From the NCBI RefSeq assembly GCF_030580855.1, contig NZ_JAUQOP010000018.1, positions 36,147-100,146 of the forward strand: 64,000 bases of DNA, written 5' to 3'. Shown here piece by piece: positions 1-8,146 of the stretch (the stretch's first letter is position 1; every line of letters starts with the position of its first letter). The notes under the pieces were generated by a model. The model worked only from the letters and a program-made list of their open reading frames with translations. It was not told the DNA's origin and ran no database searches. The DNA is from Pseudomonas citrullilanati (GTDB taxonomy: Bacteria; Pseudomonadota; Gammaproteobacteria; Pseudomonadales; Pseudomonadaceae). Made by a program: the position numbers and the translations under genes.

Positions 1-545
1 TGCGCGACTAGGCTCATTGGGCCTGAGCCAAGCAGCAGTACGCGTTCGCCCGCTTTGATCGACGCTTGCTCGATGTTATTCAAGATACACGCGACGGGTT
101 CGATCAGGACGGCTGTTTCCCAGTTCATATCGTCCGGGATGCCATGCACGAAACGTTCGCGTGTGACGAAGCGCTCGGCAAACGTACCGTGCTTGTTGAC
201 GCCGGCGATGTCCAGGCCAGCACCCATACCACCGTTACATAAGTGGGTTTTGGCTGAGGTGCAATATTCACAGTGACCGCAGTATTCGTTGGGATCTATG
301 ACCACACGCATGCCTATATGCGTGCGGGTGACGCCGGTTCCGACATTGACGACGACGCCGACTGCTTCATGGCCGCGAACGATTCCCAGCTGTCCTTCTT
401 CTCGGCCGGATAACACCGCCAAGTCGGTTCCGCAAATACCGGAAAGTACAACATCTATCTCCACACCATCGACAGGCAGTGTCTTGAGCTCGTCGTGATT
501 CACCAGGCTCAATTGTCGTCCGCTCACTAAACTGATCGCCTTCAT
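1..545 (-). CDS. Zinc-dependent alcohol dehydrogenase (MDR family), 3' end outside window
   Basis: The first 181 codons of a medium-chain dehydrogenase/reductase are visible on the minus strand. They include the catalytic-zinc motif GICGTD and GHEAVG near residues 37-62, and a structural-zinc cluster CGHCEYC...C near residues 89-103. The frame runs off the left edge inside the start of the Rossmann domain (LLLGSGPMSLVA). The family oxidises alcohols or polyols with NAD(P); threonine or sorbitol dehydrogenase-like proteins are the closest type, but the substrate cannot be told. The start ATG (543-545) has only a weak Shine-Dalgarno sequence. Codon use is less GC-biased than in the neighbours, which suggests an accessory gene. 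Confidence 0.85.
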   Translation of the reverse strand, partial: MKAISLVSGRQLSLVNHDELKTLPVDGVEIDVVLSGICGTDLAVLSGREEGQLGIVRGHEAVGVVVNVGTGVTRTHIGMRVVIDPNEYCGHCEYCTSAKTHLCNGGMGAGLDIAGVNKHGTFAERFVTRERFVHGIPDDMNWETAVLIEPVACILNNIEQASIKAGERVLLLGSGPMSLVA

Positions 546-864
546 ATAACCATCATTGCTCTATTTGATTGTGAATGAACCGTGCCAACGAGTGTCCGCC
601 TCCGCAGTATTTGGAGCGAACCAAGGATGTGTGGCGCGTTTCATCCATTCGGAAACGGCCGGCATTATGCAAGGCGAGCAGCGTACATTTCAGTCAAAAA
701 AGAATTACCGTTAACGACATGATGATTCATGTTGTTTCGGCTTGGCGCCCCAAGTGCGATAGATAGTGGTTGAACTTGAGTTTTCTTCGAGCTGGCAGTG
801 CCAGATATTATGACTTCGATACAAGTTGCAAAGGGAATGAGGTCGATGGCACGCCCACGCAATG
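546..864. other. Gene-free intergenic stretch
   Basis: About 320 bases between the dehydrogenase start and the terminator of the next gene. I see no convincing coding frame; the short frames present have no recognisable protein or ribosome binding site. On the minus strand TTGGCA, a 17-base spacer and AATAGA precede the dehydrogenase and could be its promoter, but this is weak. The stretch is more AT-rich than its surroundings. Confidence 0.5.
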
Positions 865-896
865 AAAAAGGCCCGCAGGGTGATCCATGCGGGCCT
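865..896 (-). terminator. Intrinsic terminator of the 142-aa gene
   Basis: Read on the minus strand, AAGGCCCGCA pairs with TGCGGGCCTT around a 10-base loop and is followed by a T tract (TTTTTCATT). It lies about 18 bases after the stop codon of the 142-aa gene. Confidence 0.85.
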
Positions 897-914
897 TCGT
901 GCAACAGGGTGCGA

Positions 915-1343
915 TCAGTGCTTGCTGTCCTGGTCCGACATCGCCAGCAATTGTTTCTCCTGGTTCCAGTCGAAGGGCTCGTCGTTTTGTTCGGCTTCGA
1001 AACGACGTTCCTCCAAAGCCTGGTACAGGTCGATTTCCTCGTCGGGCATGTAGTGCAGGCAGTCGCCGCCGAAGTACCAGAGCAGGTCGCGCGGCACCAG
1101 GTGGGCGATCTGTGGATAACGGACGATCACCTGGCACAGGAGGTCCTGGCCCAGGTACTGGCTTTCGATCGGGTCGACGGGCAGCTGTGCGCGCAGTTCG
1201 TCGAAGCGCTCCAGGAACAGGGCATGGCTTTCTTCGGGAACCTGTTCGGCCTCACCTACGGCGACCAGGATGCTGCGCAGGTGGTCGAGCAGGACAAGGT
1301 GATCGGCAACGACATTGGACACGAGATAAGTCCTCAAGAGCAA
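915..1343 (-). CDS. Conserved hypothetical protein (PA2817-like), 142 aa
   Basis: A compact acidic protein of 142 residues with no signal peptide or membrane segment. It begins MLLRTYLVSNVV and has a tryptophan- and glutamate-rich C-terminal half (residues 92-135). I recognise it as the conserved Pseudomonas protein encoded beside fadE (PA2817 in P. aeruginosa, from memory); no biochemical function is known to me. It lies just downstream of fadE on the same strand, with a weak hairpin between, and has its own terminator at 865-896. Confidence 0.75.
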   Translation of the reverse strand: MLLRTYLVSNVVADHLVLLDHLRSILVAVGEAEQVPEESHALFLERFDELRAQLPVDPIESQYLGQDLLCQVIVRYPQIAHLVPRDLLWYFGGDCLHYMPDEEIDLYQALEERRFEAEQNDEPFDWNQEKQLLAMSDQDSKH

Positions 1344-1363
1344 AACGGGCGCAGGAGTATAAA

Positions 1364-1437
1364 GCCCCTGCGCCGGCTTTTACATGGCCGTGGATCAGGA
1401 TGACGCCGTGGCGAGGGAGCCAGGCCCCTCGCCACGG
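1364..1437 (-). terminator. Two hairpins downstream of fadE
   Basis: A 12-bp inverted repeat (CCGTGGCGAGGG, 1406-1417, with its complement at 1426-1437) begins two bases after the fadE stop. It is a short relative of the GTGGCGAGGGG repeat found in full at 39539-39665. A second, weaker hairpin at 1364-1381 (AAAGCC...GGCTTT on the minus strand) is followed only by TATACTCC. Partial termination or mRNA 3'-end protection is likely; a strong intrinsic terminator is not seen. Confidence 0.5.
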
Positions 1438-1439
1438 TT

Positions 1440-3887
1440 TCAGCGGACCTTGGCCTCGGCCAGCGTCAGCGCCTCCTTGTCGAAGTCATCCACGTCGATG
1501 ACCTTGCGCCGCGCTGCTTCGGCCACGCGCAGGGCCTCGGCCTCACCCGCCTGCACCACCCCGGCTTCGAGGGCTGCATCGATGAGGGACTCGCCTGGCG
1601 TTGGGTTAAGCTGCCCTTGCTTGAGCGCGCCGTGGAGTTTTTTCTGCACCGGATGGGCGGCGGCCAGCAGGTCGGCGGCATGCTGCAGGGCGCCCACTGG
1701 ATCTTCCGCCGATTGAGGGCGATAGCAACCTTGCAGCAATTCCTCGAGGGTCGGGTCGCCCTTGGCCCGGCCTATCACCGTGGCCACCTCGGCATCCAGC
1801 CGGTCGCTCGGGCCCTTGTGGCGACGACCAAACGGGAATACCACAACACGTAACAGGCAACCCAGCAGTCGGTTCGGGAAGTTGGCCAGCAATTCGTCCA
1901 GCGCGCGCTCCGATTGACCGAGACTTTCCTCCATGGCCCAGCTGAACAGCGGCGCCATATGGTCGGGCGAATCCAGGTCGTGGTAGCGCTTGAGGGCTGC
2001 GGATGCCAGGTAAAGATTGCTTAGCACGTCTCCCAGGCGGGCCGACAGACGTTCTCGACGTTTGAGCTCGCCCCCCAGCAGCATCATGCTCAGGTCCGCC
2101 AGCAGGGCGAATGCCGCCGCCTGCCGGTTGAGCGCGCGGAAATAACCCTGGCTCAAGGCGTTGCCCGGGGCGCGCTCGAAGCGACCGAGGCCGAGGTTCA
2201 GCACCAGGGTGCTGGCGGCGTTGCTGACGGCAAAGCCAATGTGCTTGAGCAACAGGCCGTCGAATTCCAGCAGGGCCTGGTCCTTGTCCTCGCGGGTGGC
2301 CAGGGCCATTTCCTTGAGCACGAACGGATGGCAGCGGATGGCGCCCTGGCCGAAGATCATCAGGTTGCGCGACAGGATGTTCGCGCCTTCGACGGTGATG
2401 AAGATCGGCGCGCCTTGCCAACTGCGCCCCAGGTAGTTGTTCGGGCCCATGATGATGCCCTTGCCGCCGTGCACGTCCATGGCGTGGCTGATGCACTCGC
2501 GACCGCGCTCGGTCAGGTGGTACTTGAGGATCGCCGACAGCACCGAGGGTTTCTCCCCCAGGTCCACGGCGTTGGCGGTCAGCATGCGAGCCGCGTCCAT
2601 CATCCAGGCATTGCCACCGATGCGCGCCATGGCTTCCTGGATGCCTTCGAACGCCGACAGCGGTACGTTGAACTGCTCGCGTACCTGGGTGTACTGGCCC
2701 GTCACCAGGCTGGTGAACTTCGCCGCGCCGGTGCCCACTGCGGGCAGGGAGATCGAGCGCCCGACCGACAGGCAGTTCATCAGCATCATCCAACCCTTGC
2801 CGAGCATTGGCTGGCCGCCAATGAGGAAGTCCAGCGGGATGAACACGTCCTTGCCCCAATTCGGCCCGTTCATGAACGCCGCGCCGAGCGGCAGGTGACG
2901 GCGGCCGATGTGCACGCCGGGGGTGTCGGTGGGAATCAGCGCCAGGCTGATGCCCAGGTCCTCTTCGTCACCCAGCAGGTGATCGGGGTCATAGGCCTTG
3001 AAGGCCAGGCCGAGGAGGGTGGCCACCGGGCCCAGGGTGATGTAGCGCTTTTCCCAGTTCAGGCGCAGGCCCAGGGTTTCCCGGCCTTCCCATTCGCCCT
3101 TGCAGATGATGCCGGTGTCGGGCATCGCCCCGGCGTCCGAACCGGCCAGCGGACCGGTCAGGGCGAAGCAGGGGATATCGTCGCCCCGCGCCAACCGTGG
3201 CAGGTAGTGATCGCGTTGTTCATCGGTGCCGTAGTGCAGCAGCAGTTCCGCCGGGCCAAGGGAATTGGGGACCATCACCGTGGAGGCCAGGTCGCCGCTG
3301 CGGGTCGCCAGCTTCATCGCCACCTGGGAGTGGGCGTAGGCGGAGAACCCCTTGCCGCCATATTCCTTAGGAATGATCAGGGCGAAGAAGCCGTGGGCCT
3401 TGATATGGGCCCAGGCTTCGGGCGGCAGGTCCATGGCCTGGCCGATCTGCCAGTCGCTGACCATCGCGCAGAGTTCTTCCGTCGGGCCGTCGAGGAACGC
3501 CTGTTCTTCCTCGGTCAGTTGCACCTTGGGGTAGGACAGCAGCAGGTCCCAGTCCGGGCGCCCGCTGAACAGTTCGCCGTCCCACCACACCGTGCCGGCG
3601 TCGATGGCGTCGCGTTCGGTCTGGGACATGGGCGGCAGGGTTTTCTGGAACCAGTCGAACATCGGCGCGCTGAAATAGCGGCGACGCAGGTCCGGTAGCA
3701 GCAACGGGGCCGCGACGGCGGCGAGCACCACCCAGAGGACCAGCATCAGCCATCCGGGGGCGTGGCTGAAAATGCCCATGGCCAGCAGGTAGACCGCGAC
3801 GATGCCCAGCGCCGGCAACGGGTCGGTGCGCCGATGGGCCAGCCAGGCGATCCCGATGACCAGGACCAGTATCCACAACAACAGCAT
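1440..3887 (-). CDS. fadE: Acyl-CoA dehydrogenase FadE, 815 aa
   Basis: Catalyses the first, FAD-dependent step of fatty-acid beta-oxidation (acyl-CoA to trans-2-enoyl-CoA) and passes electrons to ETF; etf genes lie at 57.8-61.7 kb of this window. At 815 residues it matches the long bacterial FadE family rather than the ~380-aa mitochondrial type. Residues 1-60 hold two hydrophobic segments, so membrane association is expected. The acyl-CoA dehydrogenase core (about 110-520) contains CFALTGPLAGSDAG and HGGKGIIMGPNNYLGR, followed by the C-terminal DUF1974 domain. The start has an AGGATTACC Shine-Dalgarno region. The order fadE / transglutaminase-like / GST / ABC-2 exporter is conserved in Pseudomonas. 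Confidence 0.95.
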   Translation of the reverse strand: MLLLWILVLVIGIAWLAHRRTDPLPALGIVAVYLLAMGIFSHAPGWLMLVLWVVLAAVAAPLLLPDLRRRYFSAPMFDWFQKTLPPMSQTERDAIDAGTVWWDGELFSGRPDWDLLLSYPKVQLTEEEQAFLDGPTEELCAMVSDWQIGQAMDLPPEAWAHIKAHGFFALIIPKEYGGKGFSAYAHSQVAMKLATRSGDLASTVMVPNSLGPAELLLHYGTDEQRDHYLPRLARGDDIPCFALTGPLAGSDAGAMPDTGIICKGEWEGRETLGLRLNWEKRYITLGPVATLLGLAFKAYDPDHLLGDEEDLGISLALIPTDTPGVHIGRRHLPLGAAFMNGPNWGKDVFIPLDFLIGGQPMLGKGWMMLMNCLSVGRSISLPAVGTGAAKFTSLVTGQYTQVREQFNVPLSAFEGIQEAMARIGGNAWMMDAARMLTANAVDLGEKPSVLSAILKYHLTERGRECISHAMDVHGGKGIIMGPNNYLGRSWQGAPIFITVEGANILSRNLMIFGQGAIRCHPFVLKEMALATREDKDQALLEFDGLLLKHIGFAVSNAASTLVLNLGLGRFERAPGNALSQGYFRALNRQAAAFALLADLSMMLLGGELKRRERLSARLGDVLSNLYLASAALKRYHDLDSPDHMAPLFSWAMEESLGQSERALDELLANFPNRLLGCLLRVVVFPFGRRHKGPSDRLDAEVATVIGRAKGDPTLEELLQGCYRPQSAEDPVGALQHAADLLAAAHPVQKKLHGALKQGQLNPTPGESLIDAALEAGVVQAGEAEALRVAEAARRKVIDVDDFDKEALTLAEAKVR

Positions 3888-4163
3888 AGGTAATCCTCCG
3901 TGAACCAGGGCAAAACCGACCCACAGAGCTTAGACGGCCTCTGCAAAACCGGCGGTCGGCGCGATGTGATTGATTTCGTGGGAAACCCTGGATGCGATGC
4001 GCCAGTCTGGTTGGCAACAGCCGTGGGAAATCGTTCGTCAAACAGGTGAGAAAACGCCATTGTTTGGCCGAAACGCCGTTATCGCGGCGGCGGGGCTATG
4101 GATAGACTCCGGTTCCAACGATGCCAGCCACGACAGCCGGCACTCCCCGGAGGCGTTTCCAGC

Positions 4164-4823
4164 ATGCAGCCCTACCTGAGCCCCAGCCGCTTCATCGACA
4201 GTGATCATCCAGCGGTCATCGCCTTCGCCGAGGCGCATCGCGGTGCCGATCGCGCGCCGCTGGCGCAGGCGGTCAGCCTGTATTACGCGGTGCGCGAGGC
4301 GGTGCGGTACAACCCCTACACCTTCAGCCGCGATCCGGCGACGCTGCGCGCCAGCCATGCGCTTGCCCACGGCGAAAGCTATTGCGTGCCCAAGGCCACC
4401 TTGCTTGCCGGCTGCGCCCGGCACTGCGGTATCCCGGCGCGCATTGGCCTGGCGGATGTGCGCAATCACCTGTCCACGCCGCGCTTGCTGGCACTGCTCA
4501 GGAGCGACGTGTTCGCCATGCACGGTTACACCGAGTTGTACCTGGGGGAGCGCTGGGTCAAGGCCACGCCGGCGTTCAACCAAAGCCTGTGCGAGTTGTT
4601 CGATGTCGCGCCGCTGGAATTCGACGGCCGCCATGACAGCGTTTTCCACCCGTTCAATCGGCAAGGGGCGAAGCTGATGGAGTACATCACCGACCATGGC
4701 CAGTTCGTCGACGTCCCCGAAACGTTCTTTTTCGAGCACCTGGAAAAATGTTATCCACACCTGTTCGGTGATCAGGCGCCGCCCTTGCTCGGCGACATGC
4801 AGGACGATTTGAGTCGCGGCTGA
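4164..4823 (+). CDS. Transglutaminase-like cysteine protease fold protein, 219 aa
   Basis: A cytoplasmic protein with the transglutaminase-like triad layout. The Cys is in ESYCVPKATLLAGCAR (near residue 75), the His in MHGYTELYLGERWVKATPAFN (near 119) and the Asp candidate lies after it. Such domains in bacteria are usually peptidases or amidohydrolases; the substrate is unknown here. I chose the ATG at 4164, preceded by CCCGGAGG, over the upstream in-frame start at 4098. Divergent from fadE and 46 bases upstream of a GST gene on the same strand. Confidence 0.8.
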   Translation: MQPYLSPSRFIDSDHPAVIAFAEAHRGADRAPLAQAVSLYYAVREAVRYNPYTFSRDPATLRASHALAHGESYCVPKATLLAGCARHCGIPARIGLADVRNHLSTPRLLALLRSDVFAMHGYTELYLGERWVKATPAFNQSLCELFDVAPLEFDGRHDSVFHPFNRQGAKLMEYITDHGQFVDVPETFFFEHLEKCYPHLFGDQAPPLLGDMQDDLSRG

Positions 4824-4869
4824 TCCGGCGTATGCTGCTGCGGCACTTTATCCATTGAAGGAAACCGTG

Positions 4870-5493
4870 ATGCTGAAGATCTGGGGTCGCAAGAACTCGT
4901 CGAACGTGCGCAAGGCGCTCTGGTGTGCCGAGGAGCTGGGACTGGCCTATGAGTCCATCGACGCGGGCGGCGCATTCGGGGTGGTGGACACGCCCGAGTA
5001 CCGGGCGAAGAACCCCAACGGGCGCGTCCCGATGATCGAGGATGACGGTTTCGTGCTGTGGGAATCCAACACCATCGTGCGCTATCTGCTGGCTCGCCAT
5101 GCGCCGGATTCGGCCTGGTACCCGGCCGATGCCCAGGCGCGGGCCAGCGCCGAGAAATGGATGGATTGGACCACCTCGTCCTTTGCCGGACCGTTCCGGA
5201 CGGTGTTCTGGGGCGTGCTGCGCACCCCGGCCGAGCAGCAGGACTGGCCGGCCATCCGTGCCGCAATCAAGGAATGCGACGGCTTGCTGGCGATGGCCGA
5301 CCGCGCGCTGGGCGAACAACCGTACCTGAGCGGCGCGCAGATCGGCATGGGCGACATGCCCTTGGGCAGTTTCATTTATGCCTGGTTCGAGATGCCCATC
5401 GAGCGGGCCGACTTGCCGCACCTGGAAGCCTGGTACCACCGGTTGCAGCAGCGTCCGGCGTACCGCAAGGCGGTCATGACCGCGTTGACTTAA
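4870..5493 (+). CDS. Glutathione S-transferase family protein, 207 aa
   Basis: A typical 207-residue GST with an N-terminal thioredoxin-like domain (residues 1-80) and an all-helical C-terminal domain. KNSSNVRKALWCAEEL gives the glutathione-site Ser/Asn, NGRVPMIED the cis-proline loop and WESNTIVRYL the gamma-glutamyl binding loop. Likely conjugates or reduces electrophiles in the cytoplasm. GAAGGA lies before the ATG at 4870; GTG 4867 is adjacent in frame. It resembles the GST encoded at 49509-50141, so the two are paralogues. The family is too broad to assign a substrate. Confidence 0.9.
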   Translation: MLKIWGRKNSSNVRKALWCAEELGLAYESIDAGGAFGVVDTPEYRAKNPNGRVPMIEDDGFVLWESNTIVRYLLARHAPDSAWYPADAQARASAEKWMDWTTSSFAGPFRTVFWGVLRTPAEQQDWPAIRAAIKECDGLLAMADRALGEQPYLSGAQIGMGDMPLGSFIYAWFEMPIERADLPHLEAWYHRLQQRPAYRKAVMTALT

Positions 5494-5625
5494 TACTTAC
5501 TATCGACACGCTTGACTGTACTTGTGCGGCGACGCCCCGCACCATGGCCTTCGTGCGCCGTGGTTGTTTTGCTCGCCGCGCGCCCTCATGTACTTCTTTC
5601 CTCCCTTCTTGGTGCGTAATCCGAT

Positions 5626-6558
5626 ATGAGTTCCGCTCTGTCCATCCGGCAGCTAACCAAAACCTACGGCAACGGTTTCCAGGCCCTGAGTGGTATCGAT
5701 CTGGACGTCGCCGAAGGTGACTTCTTTGCCTTGCTCGGCCCCAACGGTGCCGGCAAATCCACCACCATCGGCATTCTTTCCACCTTGGTGAACAAGACCA
5801 GCGGCACGGTGAATGTCTTCGGCCATGACCTGGACCGCGAGCCCGCCGCCCTCAAGCGCTGCATCGGCGTGGTGCCCCAGGAGTTCAACTTCAACCAGTT
5901 CGAAAAGACCTTCGACATCGTCGTGACCCAGGCCGGTTACTACGGCATCCCGCCGAAGATCGCCAACGAGCGTGCCGAGCAGTACCTGACCCAGCTGGGG
6001 TTGTGGGACAAGCGCGACGTGCCGTCCCGTTCATTGTCCGGTGGCATGAAGCGCCGCCTGATGATTGCCCGTGCGCTGGTGCACGAGCCACGCCTGCTGA
6101 TTCTCGACGAACCGACGGCGGGGGTGGACATCGAGCTGCGTCGTTCGATGTGGACCTTCCTGACCGAACTGAACCAGAAAGGCATCACCATCATCCTGAC
6201 CACGCATTACCTGGAGGAGGCCGAGCAGTTGTGCCGCAACATCGGCATCATCGACCACGGCACCATCGTCGAGAACACCAGCATGCGGCAGTTGCTCGGC
6301 CAACTGCATGTGGAAACCTTCGTGCTGGACCTCAAGCACGACCTGAGGGCCGCGCCACAACTCAGCGGCTACCCGGCCCGCCTGGTGGACAGCCACACCC
6401 TGGAGGTCCAGGTGGACAAGGCCGTCGGCATCACCGGCCTGTTCGGCCAACTGGCCTTGCAGAACATCGAAGTGCAGAGCCTGCGCAACAAGACCAATCG
6501 CCTCGAGGAGTTGTTCGTGTCCCTGGTGGAAAAAAACCTGGCGAAGGTGGCGGTATGA
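5626..6558 (+). CDS. ABC-2 type exporter, ATP-binding subunit, 310 aa
   Basis: Provides ATP hydrolysis for an exporter whose membrane subunit is the overlapping next gene. Walker A is GPNGAGKSTT (residues 39-48), the signature LSGGMKRRLMIARAL (near 136-150), Walker B LLILDEPTAGVD (near 158) and the switch His is in TTHYLEEAEQ. The C-terminal 80 residues form the regulatory extension seen in DrrA/CcmA-type exporters. The substrate is unknown; the E. coli YadG/YadH pair is the closest well-known relative by layout. The gene is preceded by 132 bases with no ORF. Confidence 0.93.
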   Translation: MSSALSIRQLTKTYGNGFQALSGIDLDVAEGDFFALLGPNGAGKSTTIGILSTLVNKTSGTVNVFGHDLDREPAALKRCIGVVPQEFNFNQFEKTFDIVVTQAGYYGIPPKIANERAEQYLTQLGLWDKRDVPSRSLSGGMKRRLMIARALVHEPRLLILDEPTAGVDIELRRSMWTFLTELNQKGITIILTTHYLEEAEQLCRNIGIIDHGTIVENTSMRQLLGQLHVETFVLDLKHDLRAAPQLSGYPARLVDSHTLEVQVDKAVGITGLFGQLALQNIEVQSLRNKTNRLEELFVSLVEKNLAKVAV

Positions 6559-7334
6559 GTTCCGAACTGCGCCCCAACCTGATCGCCCTCAATACCATTG
6601 TCTACCGTGAAGTGCGGCGCTTCATGCGGATCTGGCCGCAGACCCTGCTGCCGCCGGCGATCACCATGGTCCTGTACTTCGTGATCTTCGGTAACCTGAT
6701 CGGTCGGCAGATCGGCGACATGGGTGGCTTCACCTACATGGACTACATCGTGCCGGGGCTGATCATGATGTCGGTGATCACCAACTCCTACGGCAACGTG
6801 GTGTCGAGTTTCTTCGGCAGCAAGTTCCAGCGTTCCATCGAGGAACTGATGGTCTCGCCGGTTTCACCCCACACGATCCTCATCGGCTATGCCCTGGGCG
6901 GCGTGTTGCGTGGCCTGGCGGTGGGACTGATCGTGACGTTGCTGTCGCTGTTCTTCACTCATCTGCAGGTGCATCACCTGGGGGTGACGGTCCTGGTGGT
7001 GGTGCTCACGGCAACGATCTTTTCGCTGCTGGGGTTCATCAACGCGGTGTTCGCGCGCAACTTCGACGACATCTCCATCATCCCGACGTTCGTGCTCACG
7101 CCGTTGACCTACCTGGGCGGGGTGTTCTACTCGATCTCCCTGTTGCCACCGTTCTGGCAGGCCGTCTCCCTGGCCAACCCGGTGCTGCACATGGTCAACG
7201 CCTTCCGCTACGGCATCCTCGGGGTTTCCGATATCAAGATCAGCATCGCGATCACCTTCATGCTGGTGGCCACCGTGGTGCTCTACATCGGTTGTTCGCG
7301 GTTGCTGGTCAGCGGGCGCGGCATGCGCACCTGA
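6555..7334 (+). CDS. ABC-2 type exporter, permease subunit, 259 aa
   Basis: Inner-membrane partner of the preceding ATPase; the two genes overlap by 4 bases (ATGA), indicating translational coupling. Six hydrophobic segments are visible from residue 30 to 250, with the ABC-2 loops SFFGSKFQRSIEELMVSPVSPH and TPLTYLGGVFYSISLLPPFWQ. The latter is the conserved signature of YadH/DrrB-like permeases. Start ATG 6555 was chosen because the longer upstream frame is only the shadow of the ATPase gene. Confidence 0.93.
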   Translation: MSSELRPNLIALNTIVYREVRRFMRIWPQTLLPPAITMVLYFVIFGNLIGRQIGDMGGFTYMDYIVPGLIMMSVITNSYGNVVSSFFGSKFQRSIEELMVSPVSPHTILIGYALGGVLRGLAVGLIVTLLSLFFTHLQVHHLGVTVLVVVLTATIFSLLGFINAVFARNFDDISIIPTFVLTPLTYLGGVFYSISLLPPFWQAVSLANPVLHMVNAFRYGILGVSDIKISIAITFMLVATVVLYIGCSRLLVSGRGMRT

Positions 7335-7363
7335 CCCGGCCTGTGTGTTGACTGATACATCGC

Positions 7364-7432
7364 CTATCGCGAGCAGGCTCGCTCCCACCAGGCAATGCAT
7401 TTCAATGTGGGAGCGAGCCTGCTCGCGATAGC
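7364..7432. repeat. REP pair (BIME)
   Basis: Two inverted REP units, CTATCGCGAGCAGGCTCGCTCCCAC and its complement, separated by a short spacer. They form a long imperfect palindrome after the exporter permease stop. This is one of seven such loci in the window. Confidence 0.9.
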
Positions 7433-7448
7433 ACCCATAGAGCAGCAC

Positions 7449-7480
7449 AAAAAAGGCCTCCATTCCAGGAGGCCTTTTTT
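7449..7480. terminator. Bidirectional intrinsic terminator
   Basis: AAAAAAGGCCTCC, a 6-base loop and GGAGGCCTTTTTT. The hairpin has an A tract before it and a T tract after it, so it can end transcription from both convergent genes (exporter permease on plus, DUF2062 gene on minus). Confidence 0.92.
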
Positions 7481-7485
7481 GCATT

Positions 7486-8001
7486 TCACATCCGGCTTTT
7501 CTTGCGCCGTTTCCATTGCCGGGTCACCCACCAACGCCAGTAGCTCATGGTGACGAAGTAGGCCAGGGCGCCCAGTACCAGGCCGGTGACCACCGAGCCA
7601 AGCAGGAACGGTTGCCACAAGGTCGACAGCTGGCCACTGATCCATTCCCAGGTCAGTGCTTCCGGCAGGGTCCGGGCGGGTACGTCCATCAGCCAGGCGC
7701 CGGTCTGGTAGGTGCAGAAGAACACCGCCGGCATGGTGATCGGATTGGTCAGCCAGACCAGACTCACGGCGATCGGCAGGTTGCCGCGTACCGCGACGGC
7801 CAGGGCGGCGGCCAGCAACATCTGCAACGGGATGGGCAGGAACGCGGCAAACAGGCCGACCGCCATGGCGCGCGCGACGGAATGACGGTTCAGGTGCCAG
7901 AGGTTGGGATCGTGCAGCAAGGTGCCGAGAAAGCGTAAGGATTTGTGTTCCCGGATGCTCTGCGGGTCAGGCATGTAACGTTTGAATAGGCGCCGGGGCA
8001 T
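7486..8001 (-). CDS. DUF2062 domain membrane protein, 171 aa
   Basis: A small inner-membrane protein with the DUF2062 pattern: a basic N-terminus (MPRRLFKRYMPD), the conserved HSVARAMAVGLFAAFLPIPLQM and VSLVWLTNPITMPAVFF segments, and three or four hydrophobic helices. It ends in a strongly basic tail (WKRRKKSRM). The function is unknown; the family is widespread in Proteobacteria. I start at 8001 rather than the upstream in-frame 8130 because the family begins with the MPRR- segment and the longer N-terminus looks non-coding. Divergent from comEC. Confidence 0.88.
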   Translation of the reverse strand: MPRRLFKRYMPDPQSIREHKSLRFLGTLLHDPNLWHLNRHSVARAMAVGLFAAFLPIPLQMLLAAALAVAVRGNLPIAVSLVWLTNPITMPAVFFCTYQTGAWLMDVPARTLPEALTWEWISGQLSTLWQPFLLGSVVTGLVLGALAYFVTMSYWRWWVTRQWKRRKKSRM

Positions 8002-8146
8002 AAGGCTTCTCGGTCGGTTCAAAGCAGTAAGGCGGCAAGTATGTCCGGATTCTACGGTCGGCAGATTCAGACTTTGTGACAATTGATAACGCCCGGGGTG
8101 CGATCCAGCGGCTAAGCCTGGAGAGGGCAACTCTCAAGGATGGGTC

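Noticed and set aside
2241..3698. A 485-codon open frame opposite fadE
   Set aside because: His/Gln/Val-rich shadow of a GC-rich gene; no start signal and no recognisable domain.
4038..4067. PsrA box upstream of fadE
   Set aside because: CAAAC and GTTTG occur but are about 18 bases apart, far beyond the N2-4 spacing.
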